Shown: positions 40,204 to 46,943 of the stretch, piece by piece
Layout: each line of letters opens with the position of its first letter
Numbering within the stretch: position 1 is the first letter of the stretch
Virus record (IMG/VR): IMGVR_UViG_3300033153_001916
Span: 1-53,168 of that record
Source of the DNA: a virus
Direction: 5' to 3' (one strand)
Length of the DNA stretch: 53,168 nucleotides
The notes under the pieces: generated by a model
The model's input: the letters and a program-made list of their open reading frames with translations, nothing else
What the model was told of the DNA's origin: nothing
Database searches by the model: none
Program-made: the position numbers and the translations under genes

Positions 40204-40790
40204 TAGAATCCAGTGGCGTAGATATCATCCATATGCACACGGTAGAGTATCTGTCCGTCTACTTCCATCTCGTAGTCGGTGTTCTTCATTATCATCACCT
40301 TGTCTCCGGACTTCAGCCCTAGCTCCTGCACACGTGGGGAATCATACAGCACATACCCGAACTGGTTGTACTTAGGCTTCTTCGTAGATACTACGATGCC
40401 TGATTCTGTGACCTCCTCGTCTTTCTGCTCTTCTGGAGTTAAGAAGATCCAATCCGAGATAAGCTCTACCTCGCCAGTGTCCTGACACTTGAAGGCATAG
40501 GCTTGGCAGGCGTGACCGTTATTAGGGTCGAAGCGTATGTAGTAGATGTCGTCCTGTACGATCTGTCCACGTCCGTTACCGGCGATCACTACGTGATGGT
40601 GGAAGTAGAGGGTGTCGCCAACCTTTACGTTGGTCTCATACTTCTCTGGGATAGCTACTACTTCAGCCTCCATCTTTCTGTTCTTAAACTCGTTGAATTT
40701 TGGGTCGAGATATAGGCTGGTATCGCCCATCTGTATCTCGTCATTGAACGCCTTTGGCAGACGCACAAAGAAGTCGGATATACTACGCAT
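40203..40790 (-). CDS. GroES-like co-chaperonin with two barrel-like halves
   Basis: It encodes 195 residues. The second half matches GroES closely in pattern: a mobile-loop-like EVTESGIVVSTKK (126-138), GYVLYDSPRVQELGLKSGDK, then VMIMKNTDYEMEVDGQILYR and VHMDDIYATGF at the end. The first half has a similar layout (FFVRLPKAFND; VVAIPEKYETNVKVGDTLYF). It is about twice the length of GroES and may be a fused or internally duplicated form. It would cap host GroEL to fold the phage capsid protein, as T4 Gp31 does. It lies next to the packaging genes. Confidence 0.7.
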   Translation of the reverse strand: MRSISDFFVRLPKAFNDEIQMGDTSLYLDPKFNEFKNRKMEAEVVAIPEKYETNVKVGDTLYFHHHVVIAGNGRGQIVQDDIYYIRFDPNNGHACQAYAFKCQDTGEVELISDWIFLTPEEQKDEEVTESGIVVSTKKPKYNQFGYVLYDSPRVQELGLKSGDKVMIMKNTDYEMEVDGQILYRVHMDDIYATGF

Positions 40791-40810
40791 ATGAATTAAA
40801 TTTAGTTTCC

Positions 40811-41041
40811 TTAAAACTCTAGGTCGTACTCAATAAGTACAGGAACGTTCTCCACGCTCTTCCACAGCATCACACCATTCTTAGGATGCTTTATATATAC
40901 TAGGTATCTTTTTTCTTTGTATTTGTGTAGGTAGGCATCGTCTAGGATGATGGCATCTACCTTGGAGTCTCCAGCCTTCTGACCTACATAGTAAGCCATA
41001 GCTTTCAAGGGGTCTACCCCAATGATTATTTTACGTATCAT
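40811..41041 (-). CDS. small protein of unknown function
   Basis: It encodes 76 residues: MIRKIIIGVDPLKAMAYYVG, then SKVDAIILDDAYLHKYKEKR and YLVYIKHPKNGVMLWKSVEN. Compact alternating strands and helices. It belongs to the run of small genes ahead of the co-chaperonin and terminase. No family recognised. Confidence 0.5.
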   Translation of the reverse strand: MIRKIIIGVDPLKAMAYYVGQKAGDSKVDAIILDDAYLHKYKEKRYLVYIKHPKNGVMLWKSVENVPVLIEYDLEF

Positions 41042-41046
41042 TTTGT

Positions 41047-41373
41047 TTAATTTAATTCGTTACCGCCCATACGGTTGATCCAGTAATTAATGTTACTGGG
41101 GTTGTCTCGCTGTTCTATTCTGTATGCTTCTACTAAGTATGATAGCAGGTCGTCTAGCTCATCTTCACTATCTACAGATATTGAAGACAGCAGATTCATA
41201 TTTACTTCTATGCCCTCGCCATCAACGGCAAATTCAGCAGTGTCCATATTCAAGAACCCTACAGCCATAGCTACAAGAACCTCGTCCTCTAGTTCGTATT
41301 TTTTAACCACCTCAAGGATCTGAAGCATCAGCTCCTGAATCTCCTCGATGCAGTCTCTATGACTCTCTTTCAT
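41047..41373 (-). CDS. acidic protein of unknown function
   Basis: It encodes 108 residues, helical and acidic (ECIEEIQELMLQ-type start; SSISVDSEDELDDLLSYLVE), ending NINYWINRMGGNELN. It is flanked by 5-10 nt gaps, so it is co-transcribed with its neighbours. Function is unknown. Confidence 0.5.
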   Translation of the reverse strand: MKESHRDCIEEIQELMLQILEVVKKYELEDEVLVAMAVGFLNMDTAEFAVDGEGIEVNMNLLSSISVDSEDELDDLLSYLVEAYRIEQRDNPSNINYWINRMGGNELN

Positions 41374-41382
41374 AATGTATGT

Positions 41383-42084
41383 TTAAGATGTAGCTATCTG
41401 TAGTAACTCTACACAAGAACCAGCTTCTATTGTTGTTCCTGCGCTAGCAGCGGCTATATTAACTGTGATGTAATCGTCAGCCTCTAGTTTCTGAGCATAA
41501 TAGAAAGAAACCATAGAGTCAGCGCTGGATTTGCTTCTCACAGCTTTCGCTATCTCTGCACCGTTTTTTCTTAGCTCGATGGTAACTGTTACGTTGCCAT
41601 TGTTTACTAATGATATACCAAGATCTATTCGGTATACACCGGGGTTACCCACTACAATTCTAGTGCTTGACCCACCAAAGCTATAGACGCTACCATCGTC
41701 TTCAGCAAAAGATGCATTGGCGTCTGAATTGTCTACAGCGGCGAAAGCCATATCTGAATTATTCCCAGAGGTAATAGCATCGTTTGTAGCTTGTCGTGCA
41801 ATGATGCGAGGTCTCTCTGCCTTGAATGCAGATGTACCTAGCTCACGTTTTACCACATTGTCAGAGGCGTTGATAAACAACGCTGTCTGCTCAGAGTTAT
41901 CTGTTGAAGGGGCTGAGGTAAAGTTTAGTGTTCCGTCTACCTCTACCGTAGTTGTTGACAGCTTCAGTGCTGATGCGTCGCCGGTTCCATCCTCTACATC
42001 TTTAGTGGTTGAGGTAAGCCCACCTTCCACGTGAAGGAGGTTCCCGAACTTATCTTTTATCTTTTGTCCTGAGAGCGTGCTCAT
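41383..42084 (-). CDS. virion fibre/decoration protein with C-terminal jelly-roll
   Basis: It encodes 233 residues. The N-terminal part (DKFGNLLHVEGGLTSTTKDV) and the strand repeats that follow resemble head-fibre starts. The C-terminal ~110 residues (STRIVVGNPGVYRIDLGISL, then VTVTIELRKNGAEIAKAVRS and YYAQKLEADDYITVNIAAAS) fit a TNF/C1q-like jelly-roll. It is the first gene after the divergent promoters at 42.1 kb. It may decorate the capsid or bind the host surface. Confidence 0.6.
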   Translation of the reverse strand: MSTLSGQKIKDKFGNLLHVEGGLTSTTKDVEDGTGDASALKLSTTTVEVDGTLNFTSAPSTDNSEQTALFINASDNVVKRELGTSAFKAERPRIIARQATNDAITSGNNSDMAFAAVDNSDANASFAEDDGSVYSFGGSSTRIVVGNPGVYRIDLGISLVNNGNVTVTIELRKNGAEIAKAVRSKSSADSMVSFYYAQKLEADDYITVNIAAASAGTTIEAGSCVELLQIATS

Positions 42085-42090
42085 AAATAT

Positions 42091-42098
42091 TAATTTTG
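42091..42098 (+). promoter_or_regulatory. -7 promoter element for the winged-helix-like gene
   Basis: TAATTTTG on the plus strand, 24 nt before the ATG at 42123. It lies 2 nt from an oppositely directed -7 element, so the two promoters overlap and should compete. Confidence 0.45.
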
Positions 42099-42100
42099 TA

Positions 42101-42108
42101 CAAAGATA
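42101..42108 (-). promoter_or_regulatory. -7 promoter element for the fibre-like gene
   Basis: TATCTTTG on the minus strand, 16 nt before the ATG at 42084, facing away from the plus-strand element at 42091-42098. Confidence 0.5.
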
Positions 42109-42122
42109 TTAAATTCAATGTT

Positions 42123-42599
42123 ATGCCTAAGAGCGAGGTATCTAGGAAGAAGATGTTTAGAGACTTCTCCGTTATCAAGGATAGATACATAAAATCCAAC
42201 GACCTGAAGTACCTGAATCTAGCCCTACGTGATATGGCTAAGAACTATGACATATCCGAGGCTGAGATCCGGTTTATGGTATTCATATATGATCTAGAGT
42301 TCTTCACCATCGACTACGCATCGAAGGCTTACTTCTATAGTAAGCGGAAGATGTGGCAACGTCTCATCCAACCCCTCAAGGCGAAGGGCTACATATATAA
42401 GCACTTCGACAGGCTCTCTGGATCTGAGACTATGGAGGAGTATATGTTTCGTGAAGAAACAAAGTACAGCTACCGTGTTAGGTATGCGCTATCGCAGAAC
42501 GGCAGGCTGATGGTCAGCAAGTTCTATAGAAAGATGGCTGGGGAGGAACAGATAAACGTACCTGTAGATCCCAGAGCAAAAGGAGGCACAAAGCTGTAA
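42123..42599 (+). CDS. winged-helix-like DNA-binding protein
   Basis: It encodes 158 residues from ATG 42123 (MPKSEVSRKKMFRDFSVIKD); an upstream in-frame TTG at 42096 lies inside the promoter and is rejected. The middle reads like a MarR/PadR-style winged helix: SEAEIRFMVFIYDLEFFTID, then KAYFYSKRKMWQRLIQPLKA (recognition region), KGYIYKHFDRL, and a wing-like RYALSQNGRLMVSKFYRK. It is one of two plus-strand genes inside the late arm and sits on divergent promoters, so it could regulate the late/early switch. Confidence 0.55.
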   Translation: MPKSEVSRKKMFRDFSVIKDRYIKSNDLKYLNLALRDMAKNYDISEAEIRFMVFIYDLEFFTIDYASKAYFYSKRKMWQRLIQPLKAKGYIYKHFDRLSGSETMEEYMFREETKYSYRVRYALSQNGRLMVSKFYRKMAGEEQINVPVDPRAKGGTKL

Positions 42600-42818
42600 T
42601 TACTTACTATGCTGGGTGATCACTTTGAACGGAGCTTTTAGTGAAGCTCCTTCGTGGGGAACGAATTTTCCCTCGTGAGGCATAAGATAGAAACGACCCT
42701 TTACATCCATCCAGTGGTATCCCTTTGGGGCGTCGATCATAACCTTCTTGTCTGACTTGCCACCTTCCTTATACTGCTTCTTTTCAGATGATGCGTAGGA
42801 ATTTTTTTTAGCTTTCAT
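42600..42818 (-). CDS. small basic protein of unknown function
   Basis: It encodes 72 residues: a Lys/Ser-rich start (MKAKKNSYASSEKKQYKEGG) then KKVMIDAPKGYHWMDVKGRF and VPHEGASLKAPFKVITQHSK. The MKxKK...GG start resembles that of the 43316 gene and may be a shared virion-targeting segment. It ends immediately against the convergent winged-helix gene. Confidence 0.5.
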   Translation of the reverse strand: MKAKKNSYASSEKKQYKEGGKSDKKVMIDAPKGYHWMDVKGRFYLMPHEGKFVPHEGASLKAPFKVITQHSK

Positions 42819-42840
42819 AATGCTGATATATAGTAAGTTA

Positions 42841-42848
42841 CAAATATA
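42841..42848 (-). promoter_or_regulatory. -7 promoter element before the 42600 gene
   Basis: TATATTTG on the minus strand, 22 nt before the ATG at 42818. Confidence 0.45.
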
Positions 42849-42927
42849 CTGTAAATTTTTTTCACATTTTTTTTGGTTGGTATGATTTTATTTGTTTATC
42901 ATTGTACCAGAATCAAACTTTAATACT

Positions 42928-43269
42928 ATGAGAAAATTAATGATCATTTTGGCAATGTGCTTGGGGAGTCAAGCAATTGCACAGCAACTACCAGAAGAAC
43001 TTCAAGGCTTAGGCATTGAGTTAGATCACGTCAACGAAACAAAATTCGGACTAAACGAATGCTACGCATTCTACGGACACATCGACAGCATCTACGCTAT
43101 CTACGACATCGTAGCGGATATGTCTACAATCGGAGCGCCATTGGCATTCGAGACTGATGATGAAGAGGTATTTGAATTCGAACGCCCCGGACTAAGAGGT
43201 ATAATGTGTATCAATAAATACGTCGATCGATTAGCGATCATCTACACAAGGCACCCTGAAGAGCTATAA
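42928..43269 (+). CDS. secreted protein of unknown function
   Basis: From ATG 42928 it has 113 residues with a clear Sec signal (MRKLMIILAMCLGSQAIAQQ, cleavage after AIA). An in-frame TTG at 42892 is not needed. The mature part (LQGLGIELDHVNETKFGLNE, later FEFERPGLRGIMCINKYVDR) looks globular and soluble. It is a single-gene plus-strand unit closed by a strong terminator, unlike the long operons around it. A periplasmic host-facing role, for instance exclusion, is possible. Confidence 0.6.
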   Translation: MRKLMIILAMCLGSQAIAQQLPEELQGLGIELDHVNETKFGLNECYAFYGHIDSIYAIYDIVADMSTIGAPLAFETDDEEVFEFERPGLRGIMCINKYVDRLAIIYTRHPEEL

Positions 43270-43274
43270 AAAAG

Positions 43275-43302
43275 AAAGCCCCCTCAAACGAGGGGGCTTT
43301 TT
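43275..43302. terminator. bidirectional intrinsic terminator
   Basis: AAAGCCCCCTC (43275-43285) pairs with GAGGGGGCTTT (43290-43300). T-tracts follow on both strands. It separates the secreted-protein gene from the convergent end of the 43316 gene. Confidence 0.85.
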
Positions 43303-43315
43303 ATTTGGATGATGA

Positions 43316-44485
43316 TTAATCGAAGAATTCTGAAGCGTATTCAAACTCAATCTCATTTCTCTGGCTCTCGTAATTTTCGAAGCCTTTAGAGTCAGATAAA
43401 TCACTACCTAGGCGGCGCAACTTCTTGCGGTCGTTCCTAATCGCATCAAGCTCAGCTTTAAGAGCCTGACCTTTCTTGCTGTTTTTACCAAGTCTTCCTA
43501 GCTCATTATACTCACGAAGTACGTTCCTAGCTGTTTCGTTAGCTGCTTGAAGGTCTGCTTGATAAGCTTTAACCCCTGCATTGTACTCAGGGCTAGGCTT
43601 GAATTCCTTCTTAGGCTTTGGAGCGTTAGGATCTCTGTAAGCTCCTAACTCAGCGAACTGTGATAGCATTTCATCAGAGAACTTACTACCTTTTGTACCG
43701 TCAGGCAACAAAACCATAGACGACTTCTCTATTCTACCCTGTGCGGGATCTCCAGATTTTTGTCGTGTTTGCTCTATATATTTCATTTCCTCTGCGGTGA
43801 CTTGGCGTGCTGGTTCTGTTCCTGTCACTAGATGAGGCTCAACCTTTACGAGTCCTTGATCAAGTCTCAAAGACATCATATCTTGAGTTCCAAATCGACC
43901 TTCTGTACCCAGTCCCGTTCTCCCCTCGGCATCTCTACCTGCAGGGGTTCTAAAGTTTTTGTCCTGAAACATTCTTTGAACCGTTTGGAAAGCGCCTCTA
44001 GCCAATGCTGAGTGAGCGTCAGCTCTAAATTCATCAACCGCCTCTTGGGATCCTAATTTTCGTAACAAATCTTTGCTATTGTAATCAATGAGCTTATCTA
44101 TTTTCGCTATAGATTTGTTTAAAGAGTTCCCCTTCCATTGGTAGGTCGTTAATAAACCTTGTTTCTTTCCAGACTTGTCTTCAAAAACAGTTTTTGTAGG
44201 CAATACTCCACCGTCCTTTACTGGATCTTTTTTCCCGTTTTTCTCTGGTGGATCTGTTTCTCCGCCATTCTCGTAGCGTTTCATTGCTTTAACCAATGCG
44301 CCATATTCAGCGTACAACGATTTCTTTTTCGTCTTCATACTAGTTTTTTGTTTTCTTAAAAGTTTAAAGTCTTCTTCTGTTAGTTCTCCGTCATTGTTCT
44401 TGTCTAACTTAACTTGACCACCCTTCAAGTAGCTGTTACTCTGCTCTTTGCTGGATCCGCCGTGTTTGTACTTTTTTAACTTCAT
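43316..44485 (-). CDS. virion-type protein with EF-hand-like loop
   Basis: It encodes 389 residues. The start MKLKKYKHGG is followed by a canonical-looking EF-hand loop, DKNNDGELTEED, at 28-39. There is a Lys/Asp-rich linker, then a helical body (LNKSIAKIDKLIDYNSKDLL; FKPSPEYNAGVKAYQADLQA) with a very charged C-terminus. Similar starts occur on structural proteins of marine phages. It is second in the late arm, with its own promoter. The precise role is unknown. Confidence 0.5.
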   Translation of the reverse strand: MKLKKYKHGGSSKEQSNSYLKGGQVKLDKNNDGELTEEDFKLLRKQKTSMKTKKKSLYAEYGALVKAMKRYENGGETDPPEKNGKKDPVKDGGVLPTKTVFEDKSGKKQGLLTTYQWKGNSLNKSIAKIDKLIDYNSKDLLRKLGSQEAVDEFRADAHSALARGAFQTVQRMFQDKNFRTPAGRDAEGRTGLGTEGRFGTQDMMSLRLDQGLVKVEPHLVTGTEPARQVTAEEMKYIEQTRQKSGDPAQGRIEKSSMVLLPDGTKGSKFSDEMLSQFAELGAYRDPNAPKPKKEFKPSPEYNAGVKAYQADLQAANETARNVLREYNELGRLGKNSKKGQALKAELDAIRNDRKKLRRLGSDLSDSKGFENYESQRNEIEFEYASEFFD

Positions 44486-44509
44486 AAGACATTATACAAT
44501 GATCAAGTG

Positions 44510-44517
44510 CAAAGATA
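44510..44517 (-). promoter_or_regulatory. -7 promoter element before the 43316 gene
   Basis: TATCTTTG on the minus strand, 24 nt before the ATG at 44485. Confidence 0.5.
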
Positions 44518-44534
44518 GTTATTTATTGTATTGA

Positions 44535-45236
44535 TTATTTCTTTAGGGCGGACTTCACAGCCATCTGTGCTACACGAGACAGAGACGAGAACATATCATC
44601 GTCAATAGCGTCATCGTCATCAACCTCTTCTTCCTCCTTCTTAGTCGTATCACCTTTATAGTAATCGCTCTCCATAAAAGACGCTGTGGAGTCTTCAAAC
44701 AGATCGTAATCTGTGGACGCACCACCTGCGTGGTGGTACTTACCCCAGAAGTCTTTAGCGGAGATGTCTCCGCTGGCATACTTGCCGAGGTCTGCACTAG
44801 GGTGCTGCAGGTACTTTCCAATAAACAATACCTTCTGCTGTTCAGCTGTTAGTTTAGAAGCGTCTAGTGTTTTTTGCTTGTAGGCTTCTTCTAGCCAATC
44901 AGGAATAGGTATGTTGTTATCCTTAAACTCTCTGTAGGTTCTATTCACTGAAGTTATGCCGTCGGCTTTCTCACCAGCCTCAAACATAAACAACCCCTTG
45001 CCCACACCTTGAGGTACTAAGTTCCCCTCGGCGTCTTTTATCAATTGTACAGCACTAGCCTTCATACGCTGACGTGGACCTGTTTCGTGATATGCGATGA
45101 TATCCATTAGCTGTTCGTACTGCTGGGGCGTTCCACCTTTCTTAGAGATCAGGTGATTCATCATAGCATCGTACCCACTACCATTATTCTTTTTGGTCTT
45201 GATGGGATTGTTGTTTGCCTTCTTCTTTATTATCAT
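44535..45236 (-). CDS. lysozyme/transglycosylase-like virion protein
   Basis: From ATG 45236 (MIIKKKANNNPIKTKK) it has 233 residues. The segment LMDIIAYHETGPRQRMKASA, followed by GVGKGLFMFEAGEKADGITS, has the layout of goose-type lysozyme/transglycosylase folds: a catalytic Glu at the end of a helix, then G-x-GLFMFE. The C-terminus is very acidic (KEEEEVDDDDAIDDD). It could be a peptidoglycan-opening enzyme carried in the virion. The ATG follows the -7 element by 4 nt, so the nine extra upstream residues of the open frame are unlikely to be translated. Confidence 0.55.
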   Translation of the reverse strand: MIIKKKANNNPIKTKKNNGSGYDAMMNHLISKKGGTPQQYEQLMDIIAYHETGPRQRMKASAVQLIKDAEGNLVPQGVGKGLFMFEAGEKADGITSVNRTYREFKDNNIPIPDWLEEAYKQKTLDASKLTAEQQKVLFIGKYLQHPSADLGKYASGDISAKDFWGKYHHAGGASTDYDLFEDSTASFMESDYYKGDTTKKEEEEVDDDDAIDDDMFSSLSRVAQMAVKSALKK

Positions 45237-45240
45237 AGTG

Positions 45241-45248
45241 CAAAGGTA
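45241..45248 (-). promoter_or_regulatory. first late-arm -7 promoter element, leaderless arrangement
   Basis: On the minus strand TACCTTTG-CACT-ATG. It is the first promoter of the late arm, at the edge of the divergent control region. The TTTGCACTATG context is the same as at 20485-20497. Confidence 0.6.
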
Positions 45249-45423
45249 CAAAATGCATAACATATATAGGGAGAGGTATAATTAGCTGTTATATTATTAG
45301 GCTTGCCTAAACTAGAAGAAATGGAAGGTTTAGTTTGAGCTAAACCTTCTGTAACCCCCGTAAATATTAATTTGACTTTCTCCGAAAAAAGTTGTAACTT
45401 CGCTCTAGATTCCTCACGCAATC

Positions 45424-45446
45424 AGGATTCTTTCCACTTGAATCCT
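45424..45446. other. hairpin
   Basis: AGGATTC (45424-45430) pairs with GAATCCT (45440-45446), followed by a T/C-rich stretch. It may be a weak plus-directed terminator or a structured element of the control region. Confidence 0.35.
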
Positions 45447-45472
45447 TCTTGCTTTATCTAATTACTCACCCT

Positions 45473-45529
45473 GTAGCTGGAGGGTCGTCGCCTCAAGCAG
45501 AGACCCGCTCAGCTACTTTGTGAGAGCGG
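45473..45529. other. nested stem with a competing alternative stem
   Basis: GTAGCTG (45473-45479) with CAGCTAC (45510-45516) encloses GGGTC (45482-45486) with GACCC (45502-45506). CCGCTC (45505-45510) can instead pair with GAGCGG (45524-45529). The two folds share bases 45505, 45506 and 45510 and exclude each other, as in switch-like RNAs. Confidence 0.4.
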
Positions 45530-46129
45530 CAAAAACTATCCCTACAGTAAACACCCCCCAGATCCTGTCAGTTCGCACAGCTTTTAATAGCTGTTGCTCC
45601 TGCCAGTATCCTCCTTTCTCCTCCACGAAAACCTCCCCCGACTGGCTTGATCCTACTTAACAGCTTTATGTCCCTTCAAAAGCGCTCTAAACAGCTGATA
45701 TACCCGTTAAAAAAGGGATGAGTAATGTTTAGGTGGGGGATAATATATAGTATAGGACGTTGGCGCACGCAACCCGAAGTGGAATCTGAAACCCCACCCC
45801 CTACATATAAAACATTGATTGTCAAAACTTTTAGCGTTTGCTATCTACAGTACTGGTTCAGCTATAGCTATGTAACTATCTGGCTTTCAGTCGGCTAGCT
45901 GATGAGGTGGAACAGACTAGTTGCCGATGGTGTTCTGTCCATAGGTGGAACAATCCCCACCCCACCATACACCTCAACCCAACACACTCTCACACGCTCA
46001 CACATCCACGCTCCTGCCGTTTCTCAGGGCTGATGGATACCAACCTTGGGGCAGTCCCTCACGTGCGTGCGGGTCATACTATGGCAAGATTTAGATGCCT
46101 AGGTATTTACACTCAATTGTGAAAAAAAG

Positions 46130-46138
46130 TGTGTATAA
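46130..46138 (-). promoter_or_regulatory. DnaA-box match
   Basis: TGTGTATAA is the exact reverse complement of TTATACACA, which fits the consensus TTATnCACA. It follows a run of seven A in the non-coding divergent region. One or two such matches are expected by chance in a genome of this size. Confidence 0.35.
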
Positions 46139-46273
46139 CCCTTGTGTAATCCAAATAGCTGTCGTACCATTGTATTGTTGAAAGGGACAAAGCGCCGTAA
46201 CGCTGACTCCGACTAGTTAGGTCTAGTGACGTTCTTTACTTATTGGATACTAAGTTATAATCAGTCTGATGAG

Positions 46274-46353
46274 GGGTAGCAATCTACTACCCTGAGTGCT
46301 TCGGCACTCGACCCCTGAGATGGGGCGAAACCACGGGATATGGGGAGCATATC
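46274..46353 (+). ncRNA. multi-hairpin leader or small structured RNA
   Basis: Four consecutive hairpins: GGGTAG/CTACCC (46274-46279, 46287-46292), GAGTGC-TTCG-GCACTC (46294-46309), CCCC/GGGG (46312-46315, 46322-46325) and GATATG/CATATC (46337-46342, 46348-46353). A fifth, the module-1 hairpin, follows at 46366-46387. GGGGT (46273-46277) can also pair with ACCCC (46311-46315), giving an alternative fold. No known RNA family is recognised. It could be a free RNA or the leader of the early transcript. Confidence 0.45.
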
Positions 46354-46365
46354 AACTAATAACAG

Positions 46366-46406
46366 CGGAAGCGCTTCGGTGCTTCCGTTGGTTACTGATA
46401 ACTTAA
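46366..46406 (+). promoter_or_regulatory. hairpin-core module 1
   Basis: CGGAAGCGC-TTCG-GTGCTTCCG hairpin (46366-46387), 2 nt, then GGTTACTGATAACTTAA (46390-46406), then 12 nt to the ATG at 46419. Confidence 0.85.
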
Positions 46407-46418
46407 ATTAAACGCTTT

Positions 46419-46625
46419 ATGACTATTCAAAAATTCAACAACAAACTTGCTAAGATGACTAGCGTTACTGAAGCATCAAGACACTACGGTAAAAACGTAG
46501 ATGAAATCATTAAGGCACTTCAATGCCGTGTATGTGTTCGTAGATACAAAAACGGAGAAGTGAAGCAAATATCCATTGATTTCACGGATAACGCATCAGG
46601 AATCAATATCAAATTAATCTGCTAG
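46419..46625 (+). CDS. small basic early protein
   Basis: It encodes 68 residues: MTIQKFNNKLAKMTSVTEAS, then YGKNVDEIIKALQCRVCVRR and a beta-rich end (QISIDFTDNASGINIKLIC). The first half could be a small HTH-like helical unit (TSVTEASRHYGKNVDEIIKA). It is the first gene of the early arm, after the structured leader. Start set by the module spacing. Function is unknown. Confidence 0.6.
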   Translation: MTIQKFNNKLAKMTSVTEASRHYGKNVDEIIKALQCRVCVRRYKNGEVKQISIDFTDNASGINIKLIC

Positions 46626-46636
46626 GATAGGTTAAA

Positions 46637-46670
46637 GAAGGGCAACGCCCTTCGGTCACTGATAACTTAA
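46637..46670 (+). promoter_or_regulatory. hairpin-core module 2
   Basis: GAAGGGC-aac-GCCCTTC (46637-46653) directly abuts GGTCACTGATAACTTAA (46654-46670); 11 nt to the ATG at 46682. This is a C variant of the core. Confidence 0.85.
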
Positions 46671-46681
46671 TTAAATGCTTT

Positions 46682-46924
46682 ATGAAAAAGTACGCAATCA
46701 CACACGAAGACGGAACAAAGGATGTCTTCACCACTAGGTTCACCAAGGAGGAACTCAATGCATTAGCCTACGCTGTAGAACTCGCATTTGGAGACTCAGA
46801 CTTGTTCCTTGAGGACAAAAGGAAAGATGCTGATAAGTTATTGCTTAGGCTTTCCTCTAAACTAACCCTAAGAGGGGTGAACCAACAAAGCTATTCAAAC
46901 TTCGCTAACACCTACCTACGTTAA
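46682..46924 (+). CDS. small early protein of unknown function
   Basis: It encodes 80 residues: MKKYAITHEDGTKDVFTTRF, then TKEELNALAYAVELAFGDSD and KDADKLLLRLSSKLTLRGVN. A beta start followed by helices with acidic surface. Single-gene unit bounded by modules 2 and 3. No family recognised. Confidence 0.55.
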   Translation: MKKYAITHEDGTKDVFTTRFTKEELNALAYAVELAFGDSDLFLEDKRKDADKLLLRLSSKLTLRGVNQQSYSNFANTYLR

Positions 46925-46943
46925 CACCTACCTAGAGCAGAAA

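Larger units (their letters stand above)
45249..46418. other. divergent non-coding control region (candidate origin)
   Basis: About 1.17 kb between the diverging arms. I see no convincing gene; the short open frames lack plausible composition. It holds several stem-loops and a perfect match to the DnaA box (TGTGTATAA at 46130-46138, reverse complement of TTATACACA) next to an A-run. An array of hairpins precedes the first early gene. Divergent position, secondary structure and the DnaA-domain-IV-like phage proteins together make it the best origin candidate. One 9-mer match in 53 kb can be chance. Confidence 0.5.

Noticed and set aside
45233-45421. 62-codon minus-strand open frame upstream of the transglycosylase-like gene
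   Set aside because: It covers the first late promoter and has an unlikely composition; the leaderless start at 45236 explains the region.
45907-46122. 71-codon open frame in the divergent region
   Set aside because: The product is His/Pro/Thr/Arg-rich with no fold-like pattern, crosses structured DNA and has no leader like those of its neighbours.
46265-46331. Hammerhead ribozyme (CTGATGAG ... CGAAAC)
   Set aside because: Both core words are present, but the bases after CTGATGA (GGGGT) cannot pair with those before GAAA (GGGGC) to make stem II, and no stem I/III with a cleavage triplet is seen. The local hairpins explain the region better.
45249-46418. tRNA genes in the non-coding region
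   Set aside because: None of the stems forms a cloverleaf with a TTCGANTC-type arm and a 7-bp acceptor. I saw no tRNA elsewhere by eye, though a dedicated scan was not possible.
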